This document shows positions 46,380 through 57,019 of a DNA stretch of 64,000 nt, piece by piece. The stretch lies in the NCBI RefSeq assembly GCF_002250565.1, contig NZ_NMVJ01000006.1, forward strand, positions 558,001 to 622,000, in the 5' to 3' direction. The stretch's first letter is position 1, and each line of letters begins with the position of its first letter. This DNA is from Parenemella sanctibonifatiensis. GTDB taxonomy: Bacteria > Actinomycetota > Actinomycetes > Propionibacteriales > Propionibacteriaceae. Made by a program: the position numbers and the translations under genes. A model generated the notes under the pieces. That model made no database searches and was not told where the DNA came from. It worked only from the letters and a program-made list of their open reading frames with translations.

Positions 46380-47459
46380 TCAGAAGGACACCTCACCGGT
46401 GACCGGATCGACCTCTTCCTCAGCGACGGCGTGTTCCCCGACGCCGAGTGCGGAGAGGATCTTGGCTTCGATCTCTGCTGCCAGCTCCGGGTTGGTCTTG
46501 AGCGTGTTGCGGGCGTTCTCCTTGCCCTGGCCCAGCTGCTCGGCCTCGTAGGTGAACCAGGCACCGGCCTTGCGGATGATGCCAGACTCCACACCCATGT
46601 CGATCAGGCTGCCCTCGCGGCTGATGCCCTGTCCGTACAAGATGTCGAACTCGGCCTGCTTGAACGGCGGCGCAACCTTGTTCTTCACAACCTTGATCCG
46701 GGTCCGGTTGCCGACCATCTCGTATGCCGTCTTCAGCGTCTCAATGCGGCGTACGTCGAGCCGGACCGAGGAGTAGAACTTCAGAGCACGGCCACCGGTG
46801 GTGGTCTCCGGCGAACCGAACATCACGCCAATCTTTTCGCGTAGCTGGTTGATGAAGATCGCGGTGGTGTTGGAGGTCTTCAGGGCGCCGGTCATCTTGC
46901 GCAACGCCTGGCTCATCAGTCGGGCCTGGAGACCGACGTGACTGTCGCCCATCTCGCCCTCGATCTCAGCGCGCGGGGTCAGTGCGGCCACCGAGTCGAT
47001 GACGACCATGGTCAGCGCACCGGAACGGACGAGCATGTCGGCGATCTCGAGTGCCTGCTCACCGTTGTCGGGCTGGCTGACCAGCAAGTCATCGGTGTTG
47101 ACGCCCAGCTTCTGGGCATAGTCGGGATCGAGCGCATGCTCGGCATCGATGAAGGCGCAGATGCCACCCTCGCGCTGCGCATTGGCGATGGCATGCAGCG
47201 CAACGGTGGTCTTACCGCTGGACTCCGGTCCGTAGACCTCCACAACCCGGCCCCGCGGCAGCCCGCCGATGCCCAGCGCGATGTCCAACGCGATCGACCC
47301 GGTCGGGATCACCGCGATCGGCTGGCGTGTGTCCTCGCCGAGCCGCATGATCGATCCCTTGCCGTGAGCCTTCTCGATCTGCGCCAGCGCTGCGTCGAGC
47401 GCCTTCTCGCGGTCCGACTTGCCCTTGCTCTCTGCTCGGTCAACCTTGGCCTGTGCCAT
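46380..47459 (-). CDS. recA: Recombinase RecA
   Basis: The product has 359 residues. It forms the filament for homologous recombination and triggers LexA cleavage. Seen are the Walker [35 protein letters not shown], the L2 loop [21 protein letters not shown] and the C-terminal acidic tail [13 protein letters not shown]. No intein is present. The ATG at 47459 has AAGGAGG upstream; the longer frame upstream passes through the promoter. An SOS box lies about 145 bp upstream, and recX follows. Confidence 0.98.
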   Translation of the reverse strand: MAQAKVDRAESKGKSDREKALDAALAQIEKAHGKGSIMRLGEDTRQPIAVIPTGSIALDIALGIGGLPRGRVVEVYGPESSGKTTVALHAIANAQREGGICAFIDAEHALDPDYAQKLGVNTDDLLVSQPDNGEQALEIADMLVRSGALTMVVIDSVAALTPRAEIEGEMGDSHVGLQARLMSQALRKMTGALKTSNTTAIFINQLREKIGVMFGSPETTTGGRALKFYSSVRLDVRRIETLKTAYEMVGNRTRIKVVKNKVAPPFKQAEFDILYGQGISREGSLIDMGVESGIIRKAGAWFTYEAEQLGQGKENARNTLKTNPELAAEIEAKILSALGVGEHAVAEEEVDPVTGEVSF

Positions 47460-47603
47460 CGCGTCCTCCTTGTTGTGTCGTGCCCGGACGCCGTTGCGCC
47501 AGCGGATGGTGGTCACCCTAGGAAAGGGGTCCGACAAAATGTCGGGACAGCCCTTGGCCTGTGGATGGTGCTTCGACTCAGTTCGTGACAGTGGACAACT
47601 TAC

Positions 47604-47617
47604 CGAACATGTGTTCG
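47604..47617 (-). promoter_or_regulatory. SOS (LexA) box of recA
   Basis: CGAACATGTGTTCG is a perfect palindromic LexA site (11 of 12 positions of TCGAAC-N4-GTTCGA including the flanks). It lies between DUF3046 and recA, 145 bp before the recA ATG. Confidence 0.85.
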
Positions 47618-47676
47618 AACGCCAACGCTTTCCTGGCGTGTCTCGGATCTGTTCGTCAGCTTGTCGGCGGTGCTGG

Positions 47677-47871
47677 TCAGCGCTCGCTGGGAGCAAGTTC
47701 CAGGGCCGCCCACACAGCGCGCCAGACGATCTTGCACGGCACGCCTGCAGCAATCGCCTCGTCGACAGTCCGGCCGCCCAGGTCGGCGAGCACGTACTGG
47801 CCAGACCACACGGTTGCGTAGGCACCGCCCAGGTGCCGCGCCAGCCGCGCTCGCAGCTCCGTCTCGCGCAT
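47677..47871 (-). CDS. DUF3046 family small protein
   Basis: The product has 64 residues: [20 protein letters not shown], then [31 protein letters not shown]. This matches DUF3046, a small actinobacterial protein encoded immediately upstream of recA in many genomes (Rv2738c in M. tuberculosis). Its function is unknown. The ATG at 47871 has GGGGAG upstream; longer frames upstream would overlap the divergent lhr gene. The recA SOS box lies between this gene and recA, so the two can be expressed separately. Confidence 0.88.
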   Translation of the reverse strand: MRETELRARLARHLGGAYATVWSGQYVLADLGGRTVDEAIAAGVPCKIVWRAVWAALELAPSER

Positions 47872-47967
47872 CTCGCTCCCCCTCGATCGGCCCCGGTCGC
47901 ACCGCCAGCGCCCACGAGACGTCGGGTCCGGTCGAAAACTGTCTGACAGTGCGGGCACCATGGTCGC

Positions 47968-50900
47968 ATGCCGCGCAAGGACTCCCCCACCCGTGACCAA
48001 CGGACCGACGACCCGTTGACCGGTTTCAGTGCGCCGGTGCAGTCCTGGTTCCGTTCCTCCTTCCCGGCACCGACTGCGGTCCAGAGTGAGGCGTGGCGCC
48101 AGATCCAGGCTGGCGCCCACAGTCTGGTCATCGCACCGACAGGTTCGGGCAAGACCCTCGCGGCATTCCTGGTCGCCATCGACCGACTGCTCCGCCGCGA
48201 CCTCGAGCCGAGGCAGCGCCCCGGCGTACGGGTCCTCTACATCTCCCCGTTGAAGGCGCTCGGGGTGGACGTGGAACGCAACCTGCGAGCGCCACTGCGC
48301 GGCATCGAGATCGCCGCTGCCCAGCAGGATCCCCACACCACGCTGCCACCGGTGCGGATCGGAGTCCGCAGTGGCGACACCCCGGCCAATGAACGGCGGC
48401 GGCTGCTCACCCATCCGCCCGACATCCTCATCACCACCCCGGAGTCGCTGCTGCTGATGTTGTGTTCCCAGGTCGGCGACACCCTGCAGGAGGTGGACAC
48501 CGTCATCATCGATGAGGTGCACGCCGTGGCCGGCACCAAACGGGGTGCACACCTGGCTGCCAGCCTGGAACTGTTGGCGGCACGCTGCACCACCGATCCG
48601 CAGCGGATCGGCCTCTCGGCCACGGTGCAGCCGCCCGAACGGGTCGCGGCCCACCTGGCCGGTGATCGTGACGTCAGCATCGTCGCGCCGGCCAGCCCCA
48701 AGCAGTGGCAACTGAGCTGTCAGGCTGTGGTCGCCGACTTCGATGATCCCGGCGCGACACCACTGGCCGATGCCGGCCCGGACGAGGTGCCCGACTCCGC
48801 GTGGCCGCACCTGGAACGCCGGGTCCGAGAGCTGGTCCAAGGGCATCGCTCGACGCTGGTCTTCGTCAACTCCCGTCGAATCGCCGAGCGCGTCACCCAA
48901 CACCTCAACGATTTGGCCGCCCCTGACCCGGACGACACATCAGGAAGCCCACAGGACTCCAGTCACGAGACGGCCTTTGCCCGTGCCCACCACGGGTCGA
49001 TGTCCAAACAGGTGAGACTGGAGGTGGAGTCAGCCCTGAAGGCAGGGACGCTGCGTTGTGTCGTGGCCACCTCCTCGCTCGAGTTGGGCATCGACATGGG
49101 CGCAGTGGACCAGGTGATCCAGATCGGCTCGCCGCCCTCGGTCGCCAGCGGGCTGCAGCGGGTCGGTCGGGCCGGCCACCATGTCGGTGCGGTCTCGCGG
49201 GGCGTCCTGCTCCCCTTGCACGCCGGCGACGTGTTGGAAAGCCTGGTCGTCACCCAACGGATGCGGACGGGCCAGATCGAGACGATGCCAGCCCTGCGCA
49301 ACCCGCTGGACGTGCTGGCCCAGCTGGTGGTGGCTGCTTGCGTACGCCAGCCGCAGGACCCCTCGACACTGCTGGCACTGCTGCGACGCAGTGATCCTTT
49401 TCGGGAGTTGTCCGAGGCGGTGTTCGGCTCGGTTGTCGACATGCTGTGTGGCCGTTACCCCAGCGAGGATTTCGCCGAGTTGCGGCCCCGACTGCTGCGC
49501 GATCCACTGACCAGGACGCTGCGAGCAGCACCAGGAGCCCAGCGGCTGGTGACCACCTCCGGCGGCACCATTCCTGACCGAGGCCTGTTCGGGGTCTTCC
49601 TGGTGGCAGGCGACGATGGGCCGCGCCGGGTTGGCGAACTCGACGAGGAGATGATTTACGAGTCCCGGGTGGGTGACGTCATCACCTTGGGCACCAGCAG
49701 TTGGCGGATCGAGGAGATCACCGCCCAGCAGGTGCTGGTGTCGCCCGCCCCCGGCGCCATCGGTCGACTCCCCTTCTGGAAGGGCGACGCGGTGTCCCGA
49801 CCAGTGGAGTTGGGGCAGGCGTTGGGCGCCGCCGTACGCCGCTGGGCCACCGTGGACGATGCCGCTCTCGCGGACGAGCTGCCCCAGGCCGATGCCTGGG
49901 CACGCGAGAACCTCAGCCACCACCTTGCCCGGCAACGAGAAGCCACCGGTGTTCTGCCCCATGACCGTCAGATCGTGGTGGAACGCTTCCGCGACGAGCT
50001 CGGTGACTGGCGACTGTGTGTCCACAGCCAGCTCGGCAATGCTGTGCTGGCGCCCTGGGCCCTGCTCATCGAAGCCAACGCAGCCCAGCGCTGGGGCTTC
50101 GACGTGAAGGCCACCGCCAGCAATGACGGAATCGTGCTGCGGGTGCCCGACAGCACCGACGCACCACCCGGGGCGGAACTGCTCTGGTACGACCAGGATC
50201 GGATCGCCGATGACGTCGCCCATGCGGTGGCCGGATCCGCCCTGTTCGCCGCGCGATTCCGGGAATGTGCCCAACGTGCGCTGTTGTTGCCGCGCCGGGA
50301 CCCCGGCCGTCGTTCGCCGCTGTGGCAGCAGCGGATGCGGGCTGCGCAGCTGTTGGAAGTCGCAGCCGACCATCCCGACTTCCCGATCGTGTTGGAGACA
50401 GTGCGGGAATGCCTCCACGACGTCTTCGACCTACCGGCCCTGCAGCAACTGCACCGCGACATGGCGGCTCGCCGGATCCAGATCCATGAGGTCCTCACCG
50501 AGCAGCCCTCACCGATGGCGCGCAGCCTGCTCTTCGGTTATGTCGCCGAGTTCCTCTACGACGGTGACCAGCCGTTGGCTGAGCGGCGCACCGCGGCGCT
50601 CAGTCTGGATCCGGGGCTGCTGGCCGACCTGTTGGGCACCGGTCAGGCCGGTGACCTGCTCGACCCGGATGCGATCGCCGAGATCGAAGCCGAGCTGCAG
50701 TGCCTGAGCCCGCAGCGTCGGGCCACCTCGCCGGCGAGCCTCGCCGATCTGGTCCGACGGTTGGGCCCGCTGGCCCGTGCAGACGTACTGGCTCGGACCG
50801 ACACCTCCGGGGCAGACACTGACGGGGCCGACCCCGATCTGGCCCTCCAGTGGCTCGAGGAACTGCTGACCGAGCGACGGCTGGTGCAACTGGGCGACCA

Positions 50901-52467
50901 GTTCGTCGTCGCCGAGGACCTCGGGCTGGTCCGCGACGCCCTCGGGCTGCCGGTGCCGCCGGGCTATGGCAGCCCGGCACCCGTCGCGGACGCGGCGATC
51001 CGGCTGGTGCAGCGGTACGCCCGCCACCACGGACCTTTCACCTTCGAAGCGTTGGCACAGCACCTGCCACTGCCACCGGCCGAACTGCGCCAGATCGTCG
51101 ACCGGCTCGCCGGCCGGGGCAGCGACAGTGAATGGGTGATGGGGCAGTTCACCGTCGACGGGCCACCGGCGTACTGCGACCGCAAGGTGCTGGCGATGAT
51201 CCAGCGCCGGGCGCTGGCCCGGTTGCGCCAGCAGGTCGAACCGGTCGAGGGATCCCATCTGGCGCGCTTCCTGACCGAGTGGCAGGAGATCACACCGCGC
51301 GGACCCGCCACCGAGCCGGCTGAGGAGTTCGGACCGGACCGGTTGTACGCCGTCATCAGCCAGCTGGCCGGTGCCCCACTGGCCCTGAGCGACCTCGAGA
51401 GCGAAATCCTGCCGGCCCGGTTGCCCGACTATCAGCCCGGCTGGCTGGACCAATTGCTGGCCGAAGGGGCGGTGGTCTGGAACGGGGTGCAGGGGGTTGG
51501 CAGCTCCGATGGCGTCGTGCAACTGTGGCCCGCTGACAGTGCTCATCCACCCACCCCGCAGGAGGTCACCGATCCGGTCGCGGCCGAGTTGGTGGACCGG
51601 CTGGGTGGTGGCGGCTCGTGGCTGTTGACCGAGCTGGGGCTGGAGGGCGGCGGCGACCAGCTCCGCACCGGGCTGTGGCAGGCGGTGTGGGCAGGCCAGG
51701 TGCGCAGCGACACCTTCGCACCGCTGCGGGAACTGTTGGGGCAACGCCCCAGCACCCGCCGTCCCAGCGCCACCCGCACCCGCCGGGCCCGCCGGCCCTC
51801 AATGCGGGTCCCGATCCGACCCGTCGGCCCCGCCGTGCCCGGCGGGAGGTGGTCCCGGGTCCCGCCCACCGATGAATCCACCAGTCCGGCAGCCCGATTG
51901 GCCTACCAGCTGGAACGCCACGGCATCCTCACCCGGGGCTCCACCGAGGCCGAGATCGGGCCCAACTTCGGCGAGGTCTATCGGGCGTTGAGCGACTTGG
52001 AGCTGGCCGGAGTGTGCCGCCGCGGCTACTTCGTGACCGGGCTGGGGGCGGCCCAGTTCGCGTTGCCGGAGGTCGTGGACCGGCTCCGATCCGCCGCCCC
52101 GACCGGGACCGTGATCCTGGCCGCCAGCGACCCGGCCAACCCGTGGGGTGCGGCGCTGGCGTGGCCCGAGGCACAAGGCGGACATCGCCCCTCGCGCCGG
52201 GCCGGCTCACTTGTGGTGCAGGTCGAGGGACGGTGCGTGGCGTACATGGAATCAGGACGTCGCAGTCTGGTGACGTTCGACGCTGAACTGCCGCCCAGTG
52301 AGGCGTTGACCGCTCTCGGAGCACACCTACGGAGCCATCGTGGGCCCCGCCGCCCCACCTTGGAACGGGTCGACGGCCTCGGCGTCCTGACCGAACCGGC
52401 CTGGTCCAAGGCCCTGACCGATGCCGGCTGGGCGATGACGCCGAGTGGGTTCCGGCCACCTCTGTGA
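47968..52467 (+). CDS. lhr: Large ATP-dependent helicase Lhr
   Basis: The product has 1499 residues, the size of the full-length Lhr. Motifs are Q/Walker [21 protein letters not shown], motif [20 protein letters not shown], motif III LSATV, motif [11 protein letters not shown] and motif [10 protein letters not shown]. They are followed by the winged helix, the Lhr domain 4 and the long C-terminal region with another helix-turn-helix. Lhr unwinds RNA:DNA hybrids and is DNA-damage induced in mycobacteria. No SOS box is seen before it. It is divergent from DUF3046 across 96 bp, next to recA. Confidence 0.95.
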   Translation: MPRKDSPTRDQRTDDPLTGFSAPVQSWFRSSFPAPTAVQSEAWRQIQAGAHSLVIAPTGSGKTLAAFLVAIDRLLRRDLEPRQRPGVRVLYISPLKALGVDVERNLRAPLRGIEIAAAQQDPHTTLPPVRIGVRSGDTPANERRRLLTHPPDILITTPESLLLMLCSQVGDTLQEVDTVIIDEVHAVAGTKRGAHLAASLELLAARCTTDPQRIGLSATVQPPERVAAHLAGDRDVSIVAPASPKQWQLSCQAVVADFDDPGATPLADAGPDEVPDSAWPHLERRVRELVQGHRSTLVFVNSRRIAERVTQHLNDLAAPDPDDTSGSPQDSSHETAFARAHHGSMSKQVRLEVESALKAGTLRCVVATSSLELGIDMGAVDQVIQIGSPPSVASGLQRVGRAGHHVGAVSRGVLLPLHAGDVLESLVVTQRMRTGQIETMPALRNPLDVLAQLVVAACVRQPQDPSTLLALLRRSDPFRELSEAVFGSVVDMLCGRYPSEDFAELRPRLLRDPLTRTLRAAPGAQRLVTTSGGTIPDRGLFGVFLVAGDDGPRRVGELDEEMIYESRVGDVITLGTSSWRIEEITAQQVLVSPAPGAIGRLPFWKGDAVSRPVELGQALGAAVRRWATVDDAALADELPQADAWARENLSHHLARQREATGVLPHDRQIVVERFRDELGDWRLCVHSQLGNAVLAPWALLIEANAAQRWGFDVKATASNDGIVLRVPDSTDAPPGAELLWYDQDRIADDVAHAVAGSALFAARFRECAQRALLLPRRDPGRRSPLWQQRMRAAQLLEVAADHPDFPIVLETVRECLHDVFDLPALQQLHRDMAARRIQIHEVLTEQPSPMARSLLFGYVAEFLYDGDQPLAERRTAALSLDPGLLADLLGTGQAGDLLDPDAIAEIEAELQCLSPQRRATSPASLADLVRRLGPLARADVLARTDTSGADTDGADPDLALQWLEELLTERRLVQLGDQFVVAEDLGLVRDALGLPVPPGYGSPAPVADAAIRLVQRYARHHGPFTFEALAQHLPLPPAELRQIVDRLAGRGSDSEWVMGQFTVDGPPAYCDRKVLAMIQRRALARLRQQVEPVEGSHLARFLTEWQEITPRGPATEPAEEFGPDRLYAVISQLAGAPLALSDLESEILPARLPDYQPGWLDQLLAEGAVVWNGVQGVGSSDGVVQLWPADSAHPPTPQEVTDPVAAELVDRLGGGGSWLLTELGLEGGGDQLRTGLWQAVWAGQVRSDTFAPLRELLGQRPSTRRPSATRTRRARRPSMRVPIRPVGPAVPGGRWSRVPPTDESTSPAARLAYQLERHGILTRGSTEAEIGPNFGEVYRALSDLELAGVCRRGYFVTGLGAAQFALPEVVDRLRSAAPTGTVILAASDPANPWGAALAWPEAQGGHRPSRRAGSLVVQVEGRCVAYMESGRRSLVTFDAELPPSEALTALGAHLRSHRGPRRPTLERVDGLGVLTEPAWSKALTDAGWAMTPSGFRPPL

Positions 52468-52546
52468 CGGAACCGCTGTGCCAGACCTGCGGCCTCTCAG
52501 CGCCGGTGACAACAAAAAACTGCTGACACCAAACGCTCCCCAGTGA

Positions 52547-52569
52547 CGGCCCGGCACATGGCTGGGCCG
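52547..52569. terminator. Hairpin between convergent lhr and the GatZ/KbaZ-like gene
   Basis: A 9-bp stem (one G-U pair) CGGCCCGGC / GCTGGGCCG with an ACATG loop lies between two convergent genes. Confidence 0.55.
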
Positions 52570-52591
52570 CCACCGGGGCGGTGGGCCTGAG

Positions 52592-53890
52592 TCAGCGACC
52601 GGCGGATCGACAGGCCGCCGAGTAGAGCCGCAGCACGTCGCGGACCCGGTCCATCGCAATGGCTCGGGCGTCGTTGGGAACCTCCCCCAGCTGGACGCGG
52701 GTGAACTGCGCCGGCAGAAACTGGCTCAGCAGCGGCAGCGGGATCTCGCGACCAGCCAAGTTGGCGAACAGCTTCTCCTCGGCGGCATGGACCTGCTCGT
52801 CAGGCCAGTAGTACCGCAGCCGGTCGGAGAACGAGTAGCGCCGTTTGATGCGCTGCTCCTCGGCATCTCCCTCGTAGTAGGACTGCCACTGCTCCGGCTT
52901 GGCCACCATGACCTCCTCGACCACCTCCGGCAGTCGGGACAGGTCGGCATCCGCACCGAGCAGCTCAGCCTCGATGCTGGCCAGCGCAAACAGCGCCTCG
53001 CGCAGCGCGAACGTCAGCCACGGACCGACCTTGAGGACCGCCCAGTGGTCGGTGACCAATTGCGCCAACAGGTCCGCGGTCTGGTAGTCGGTCGAATGGC
53101 ACTCGAAGACCAGGTTGGGTTCATCGTCGAGGACCTCACGCAGTTCCTTGGTGCGCGACGGGTCATAGAGAAACACGTTCTCGTGGTCGAACTCGACACC
53201 GGGCTGCACCACCACAGCGGTGATCCTGGGCCACACATCGGACAGGCCGACCTTCTCGAACGCATCCTTGTGGGCCTGCAGGGTGTGCCGACAGGCATCG
53301 GCGCTGGTCGGCTCCAGCGTGTCAATCGTTTCGTGGGCGCCGCCGGGCACGGGCACCTCGGTGCCGATGACATAGCGCTGTCGCCCTTCCAGACCGGCCT
53401 CGCGAGCGGTTCGTTCAGCCACAGCGAGCAGTCGGGCCGCCCGTTCGGCGACGATCTCGTCGGTGAGCGGGGTGGGGTCGCCGGCGCAGGGGTAGGAGCA
53501 ATCCAGGTGGATCTTCTCAAAGCCGGCCGCAACGTAGGACTCGATCAGCACCTCAGCCTTGGCCATCGCTTCCTCGGCCGGAGAGTTCTTCCAGCGGTTG
53601 GTGCCCAGGTGATCACCACCCAACAGCACCCGTTCAGCGGGCAGCCCGCACCGTTCGGCGATCGCGAGGACACGGTCGCGGAAATCGGCCGGCTTCATGC
53701 CCGTGTAGCCGCCGTATTGGTCGACCTGATTGGAGGTCGCCTCGATGAGCACGGTGGAGCCGTCGGCCACCGCGTGCAGGATCGATGCTTCGATCACGAG
53801 ATCGTGCGCCGAGCACACCGAAGTGATGCCGGCAGAATTGCGTTGCTTCTGGAGCTGAACGACGTCGTCAAGGACCTTGGTGCCTACCAT
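52592..53890 (-). CDS. GatZ/KbaZ family protein (tagatose-bisphosphate aldolase accessory subunit-like)
   Basis: The product has 432 residues and aligns along its length with GatZ/KbaZ (about 420): GITSVCSAHDLVIEASILHA, LIEATSNQVDQYGGYTGM, LLGGDHLGTNRWKNSPAEEAM, KIHLDCSYPCAGDP, RYVIGTEVPVPGGAHE and LKVGPWLTFALREALFAL. In enterobacteria it is a non-catalytic partner of the class II aldolases GatY/KbaY. No such aldolase or other tagatose/galactitol gene is next to it, so the role here is uncertain; it may act alone or with a distant partner. The ATG has TAGGGT six bases upstream. Confidence 0.87.
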   Translation of the reverse strand: MVGTKVLDDVVQLQKQRNSAGITSVCSAHDLVIEASILHAVADGSTVLIEATSNQVDQYGGYTGMKPADFRDRVLAIAERCGLPAERVLLGGDHLGTNRWKNSPAEEAMAKAEVLIESYVAAGFEKIHLDCSYPCAGDPTPLTDEIVAERAARLLAVAERTAREAGLEGRQRYVIGTEVPVPGGAHETIDTLEPTSADACRHTLQAHKDAFEKVGLSDVWPRITAVVVQPGVEFDHENVFLYDPSRTKELREVLDDEPNLVFECHSTDYQTADLLAQLVTDHWAVLKVGPWLTFALREALFALASIEAELLGADADLSRLPEVVEEVMVAKPEQWQSYYEGDAEEQRIKRRYSFSDRLRYYWPDEQVHAAEEKLFANLAGREIPLPLLSQFLPAQFTRVQLGEVPNDARAIAMDRVRDVLRLYSAACRSAGR

Positions 53891-53896
53891 GGCCGC

Positions 53897-53902
53897 ACCC
53901 TA
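53897..53902 (-). promoter_or_regulatory. -10 box of the GatZ/KbaZ-like gene (leaderless start)
   Basis: TAGGGT on the minus strand lies 6 nt before the ATG at 53890. Confidence 0.45.
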
Positions 53903-53926
53903 GCCGAGACTGGCCCGATGTCGGGC

Positions 53927-54211
53927 TCAGGCAGCCTGTGCGGGACGCCGCAACTCGACCACGTTGTCGGCGGCACGACTCTCGGCCTCGGCCAATCGAA
54001 GGCTCACCAGACCGAAGACTTCTGACAGCGGAAGGTCCAGTGCGGTCGCGATCGCCGCCAACAGTTCACTGGAGGCTTCCTTGTGGCCACGCTCGACCTC
54101 GGACAGGTAGCCCAAGCTGATCCGGGCGGCGGCGGAGACCTCGCGCAGGGTCCGCCCCTGGCTCTGGCGCTCGTGCCGCAGCGCATCACCGATGATTTCA
54201 CGCGTGAGCAT
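53927..54211 (-). CDS. clgR: Transcriptional activator ClgR (XRE family)
   Basis: The product has 94 residues. The XRE helix-turn-helix covers about residues 9-65 ([35 protein letters not shown]). ClgR activates clp protease and related stress genes in Streptomyces and Corynebacterium. The C-terminus ends in Ala-Ala (RRPAQAA); in Streptomyces the terminal alanines of ClgR mark it for ClpP, so conditional degradation is likely here. GGAGG precedes the ATG. It is the last gene of the rimO-pgsA-cinA-clgR run, the conserved actinobacterial place for clgR. Confidence 0.9.
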   Translation of the reverse strand: MLTREIIGDALRHERQSQGRTLREVSAAARISLGYLSEVERGHKEASSELLAAIATALDLPLSEVFGLVSLRLAEAESRAADNVVELRRPAQAA

Positions 54212-54223
54212 GGTCCACCTCCG

Positions 54224-54766
54224 TCATGTCTCCTCCAGCCTATCGCCTACTTCAGCGCAGCCGCGTGACCAATTATTCCCGGCCAGTCCGACAACCCGGC
54301 TGGGCAACGTCTCGACCAAGAGGCTCAGGGCAGCGTCGACGCTCTGCTGGCGGATCGACGCCCGGTCACCCGCGAACTGATGGCAGCGGCTGCGCAATCG
54401 GTCGGGTCCGGCAACCGCCACCCAGACCGTTCCGACCGCCGCCTCCGGGACCGCGTCGGGCCCCGCGACGCCGGTGGTCGAGACCCCCCAGTCAGCGCCG
54501 CACACCTGGCGTACGCCGACAGCCATCGCCTCGGCGGTGGATTGCGAGACAGGGCCTGGCGTCAGTTGTTCATCACTGAGGCCCAGCAGGCTCTGCTTGA
54601 GGTCGGTCGCGTACGCCACTACCCCACCGCGCATCACCTTCGAGGCGCCCGGAACTGCGGTCAGGGCGGCCGCGACCAGCCCACCGGTGAGGGATTCCGC
54701 CGTTGCCAGGGTTGCGGCTGCCGCACCCAGCGCAGCAATCGCGGTGGCGGCGCGATCGGTTCTCAC
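54224..54766 (-). CDS. CinA C-terminal domain protein (nicotinamide-nucleotide amidase)
   Basis: The product has 180 residues and comprises only the amidase domain of CinA: LATAESLTGGLVAAALTAVPGASKVMRGGVVAYATDLKQSLLG and STTGVAGPDAVPEAAVGTVWVAVAGPD. It deamidates nicotinamide mononucleotide in the pyridine nucleotide salvage cycle. The N-terminal COG1058 half is absent, as in PncC. The GTG at 54766 overlaps the pgsA stop as GTGA. The clgR gene follows after 12 bp with its ribosome site in the gap. Confidence 0.9.
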   Translation of the reverse strand: MRTDRAATAIAALGAAAATLATAESLTGGLVAAALTAVPGASKVMRGGVVAYATDLKQSLLGLSDEQLTPGPVSQSTAEAMAVGVRQVCGADWGVSTTGVAGPDAVPEAAVGTVWVAVAGPDRLRSRCHQFAGDRASIRQQSVDAALSLLVETLPSRVVGLAGNNWSRGCAEVGDRLEET

Positions 54767-55365
54767 GCGAAGCCGCCGGCCTGACGTTCGTGATAGGACC
54801 GCCGCAGCTTGGCTGCTTCGCGGACGTAGTCCAGACCGGTCAGGACGGTCAGCAGGAGCGCGATCGCCATGACCACCCAGGCCACCGGGCGCAGCAGGTC
54901 CGGGAGTGGCATCAGCGCCAGGATGATGGCTGCGGTCTGGAAGACCGTCTTGAGTTTGCCGCCCCGGTTGGCGGCCATCACGCCCCACTTGATGATGGCG
55001 AACCGCATCACGGTGATGCCCCATTCGCGCACCAGGATGACGATCGTCACCCACCACCACAGTTCACCGATGATGGACAGACCGACGAAGGCCATGCCGG
55101 TCATCGCCTTGTCAGCGATCGGATCCGCGAGCTTGCCGAAGTCGGTGACGATGTTGTAGCGGCGAGCGATCTTGCCGTCCGCCAGATCGGTCAACATGGC
55201 GAGCACGAAGACGCCGGTGGTGGCCCAGCGCCACACCGGATCATCGGGATGGGACAGCAGCATCCAAGCGAACAGCGGCACCATCAGCAGCCGCAGCACG
55301 GTCAAGGCATTGGGGACATTCCACGGCGACACCTGCGATGTCCCACTGCTGGCGTCATTGCTCAC
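54763..55365 (-). CDS. pgsA: CDP-diacylglycerol-glycerol-3-phosphate 3-phosphatidyltransferase
   Basis: The product has 200 residues with about five membrane helices. The CDP-alcohol phosphotransferase motif is complete: DLADGKIARRYNIVTDFGKLADPIAD (about residues 60-86). It makes phosphatidylglycerol phosphate. The gene lies between rimO and cinA on the same strand and its stop overlaps the cinA start. This neighbourhood favours PgsA over the inositol-phosphate relatives, although the family motif is shared. Confidence 0.92.
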   Translation of the reverse strand: MSNDASSGTSQVSPWNVPNALTVLRLLMVPLFAWMLLSHPDDPVWRWATTGVFVLAMLTDLADGKIARRYNIVTDFGKLADPIADKAMTGMAFVGLSIIGELWWWVTIVILVREWGITVMRFAIIKWGVMAANRGGKLKTVFQTAAIILALMPLPDLLRPVAWVVMAIALLLTVLTGLDYVREAAKLRRSYHERQAGGFA

Positions 55366-55478
55366 GGCCCACCCCTGTTGTTACTGATGCTGGTCTGGTG
55401 CTGGTGTCTTGCTGAACTGCTGATCGTGCCGGTTCGGGTACGCAGACCGGCCACCGCCGGCCCGCTCCCAGCAGCAAC

Positions 55479-56951
55479 CTACGCGGGCGGCCGGGTGCCG
55501 ACAAGATCGACACCCTCGCTGTCGATGCATTCGACCTGGACCAGGTCACCGACTGCCACTGCGGTCAGCGGTTCGCCCTCGCTGTCGACCAGTCGTACCT
55601 GGCCGTCGACCTCCGGGCCCTGGTGCGGGGCACGCCCCCACACCTCGCCGGTGTCGAGGTCGATCTCCTCGACCAACACCGGCCACCGCTCCCCCACCCG
55701 TTCCTCGGCCCGCTGGTCGGTGAGTTCGCTGACCAGCTGGGTGATCCGGTCCACCCGTTCGGCGATCACGTCGGCGGACACCTTGTCGGTCATGGTCGCG
55801 GCTTCGGTGCCGTCCTCGTCGGAGTAGCCGAAGACGCCCACCACATCCAGGCTGACGTCGGCCAGAAAATCGGCCAGCACGTCGACGTCGTCCTCGGTCT
55901 CGCCGGGAAATCCGACGATGACATTGCTGCGGATGCCGGCCTGGGGCGCATGGGCGCGGACCGCGCCGACCAGCTCGGCGAAGGAGGCCGGGTCGCCGTA
56001 GCGGCGCATCCGCTTGAGGACGCCCGGCGCGGCGTGCTGGAAGGACAGGTCGAAGTAGGGCACCACCTTGGGGACGCTGGTCATCGCGTTGATCAGCGAG
56101 GGCCGAATCTCGGCAGGCTGGAGGTAGGAGACCCGGATCCACTCCAGTCCCTCGACCTCGGACAGATCCTCCAGCACCTGCTCCATCAGCCGCAGATCGC
56201 CGAGGTCCTTGCCATAGGAGGTGGAGTTCTCCGACACCAGGAACACTTCGCGTACACCCTGACTCACGAGCCATTGGGCCTCGGACACGATCTCGGCCGG
56301 CGGCCGGGACAGATACGCGCCGCGGAAGGCCGGGATCGCACAGAAGGTGCAGCGGCGGTCACAGCCAGAGGCCATCTTCAGCGGTGCCATCGGGCCGGTG
56401 CCGAGCCGCTGACGTACCGGACGAGGGCCGGAGGCGGGCGCCAGGCCGTTGGGCAGGTCAGGTCCGGCATCGGCGTGATGGGCGTGCCCCGGGATGGTCA
56501 CCGCGCCGGCCGCGGCCGGACGTGCCTTGGGGGCAATCGGCAGCAGCTTGCGGCGGTCCTGGGGTTGGTGGGAAGGCAGTGACTCGCCGGACAGGATCCG
56601 TTGCAGGTCCTCAGCGATGGTGGCGTACCGGTCGAATCCGAGCACCGCATCGGCCTCGGGCAGCGCACCGGCCAACTCGCTGCCGTAGCGCTCGGCCATG
56701 CAGCCCACCGCCACCACGGCTTGGGCCTTGCCGCTCTGTTTCAGGTCCGCAGCCGCCAGCAAGGTATCGACCGAATCCTGCTTGGCGCTCTCAACGAAAC
56801 CACAGGTGTTGACCATGACCGCGTCCGCTTCCTCGGGCTCGGCGACCAGTTGGTAGCCGCCCGCCGCCAGCCGCCCGGCTAGTTCCTCACTGTCCACGTC
56901 ATTGCGGGAACAGCCGAGGCTGATGAGGTGGACGCGGGTCTGCTGGCTCAT
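55479..56951 (-). CDS. rimO: Ribosomal protein S12 methylthiotransferase RimO
   Basis: The product has 490 residues. It methylthiolates Asp of ribosomal protein S12. The N-terminal cluster cysteines (LGCSRND, NTCGFVES, VGCMAERY), the radical SAM motif CDRRCTFC and the C-terminal TRAM domain are all present. Between the first two domains lies an insert of about 60 residues rich in Pro, Ala, Gly and His (about 135-200), longer than in E. coli RimO. The ATG at 56951 begins SQQTRVHLISLGC and has GGGAG upstream. It is first in the run to pgsA, cinA and clgR. Confidence 0.93.
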   Translation of the reverse strand: MSQQTRVHLISLGCSRNDVDSEELAGRLAAGGYQLVAEPEEADAVMVNTCGFVESAKQDSVDTLLAAADLKQSGKAQAVVAVGCMAERYGSELAGALPEADAVLGFDRYATIAEDLQRILSGESLPSHQPQDRRKLLPIAPKARPAAAGAVTIPGHAHHADAGPDLPNGLAPASGPRPVRQRLGTGPMAPLKMASGCDRRCTFCAIPAFRGAYLSRPPAEIVSEAQWLVSQGVREVFLVSENSTSYGKDLGDLRLMEQVLEDLSEVEGLEWIRVSYLQPAEIRPSLINAMTSVPKVVPYFDLSFQHAAPGVLKRMRRYGDPASFAELVGAVRAHAPQAGIRSNVIVGFPGETEDDVDVLADFLADVSLDVVGVFGYSDEDGTEAATMTDKVSADVIAERVDRITQLVSELTDQRAEERVGERWPVLVEEIDLDTGEVWGRAPHQGPEVDGQVRLVDSEGEPLTAVAVGDLVQVECIDSEGVDLVGTRPPA

Positions 56952-57007
56952 GGTGCGCCATTCTCCCACGGCGCCCCGATGAGTTCGAGTTGTACGCAAT
57001 CGCTCGT

Positions 57008-57013
57008 TAGACT
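57008..57013 (+). promoter_or_regulatory. -10 box of the PaaX-like gene (leaderless start)
   Basis: TAGACT lies 6 nt before the GTG at 57020. Confidence 0.5.
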
Positions 57014-57019
57014 GCCCAC

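Noticed and set aside
47677-48903. Long minus-strand open frame of about 400 codons overlapping lhr
   Set aside because: Only the last 64 codons are a recognisable gene (DUF3046); the rest is the antisense of lhr.
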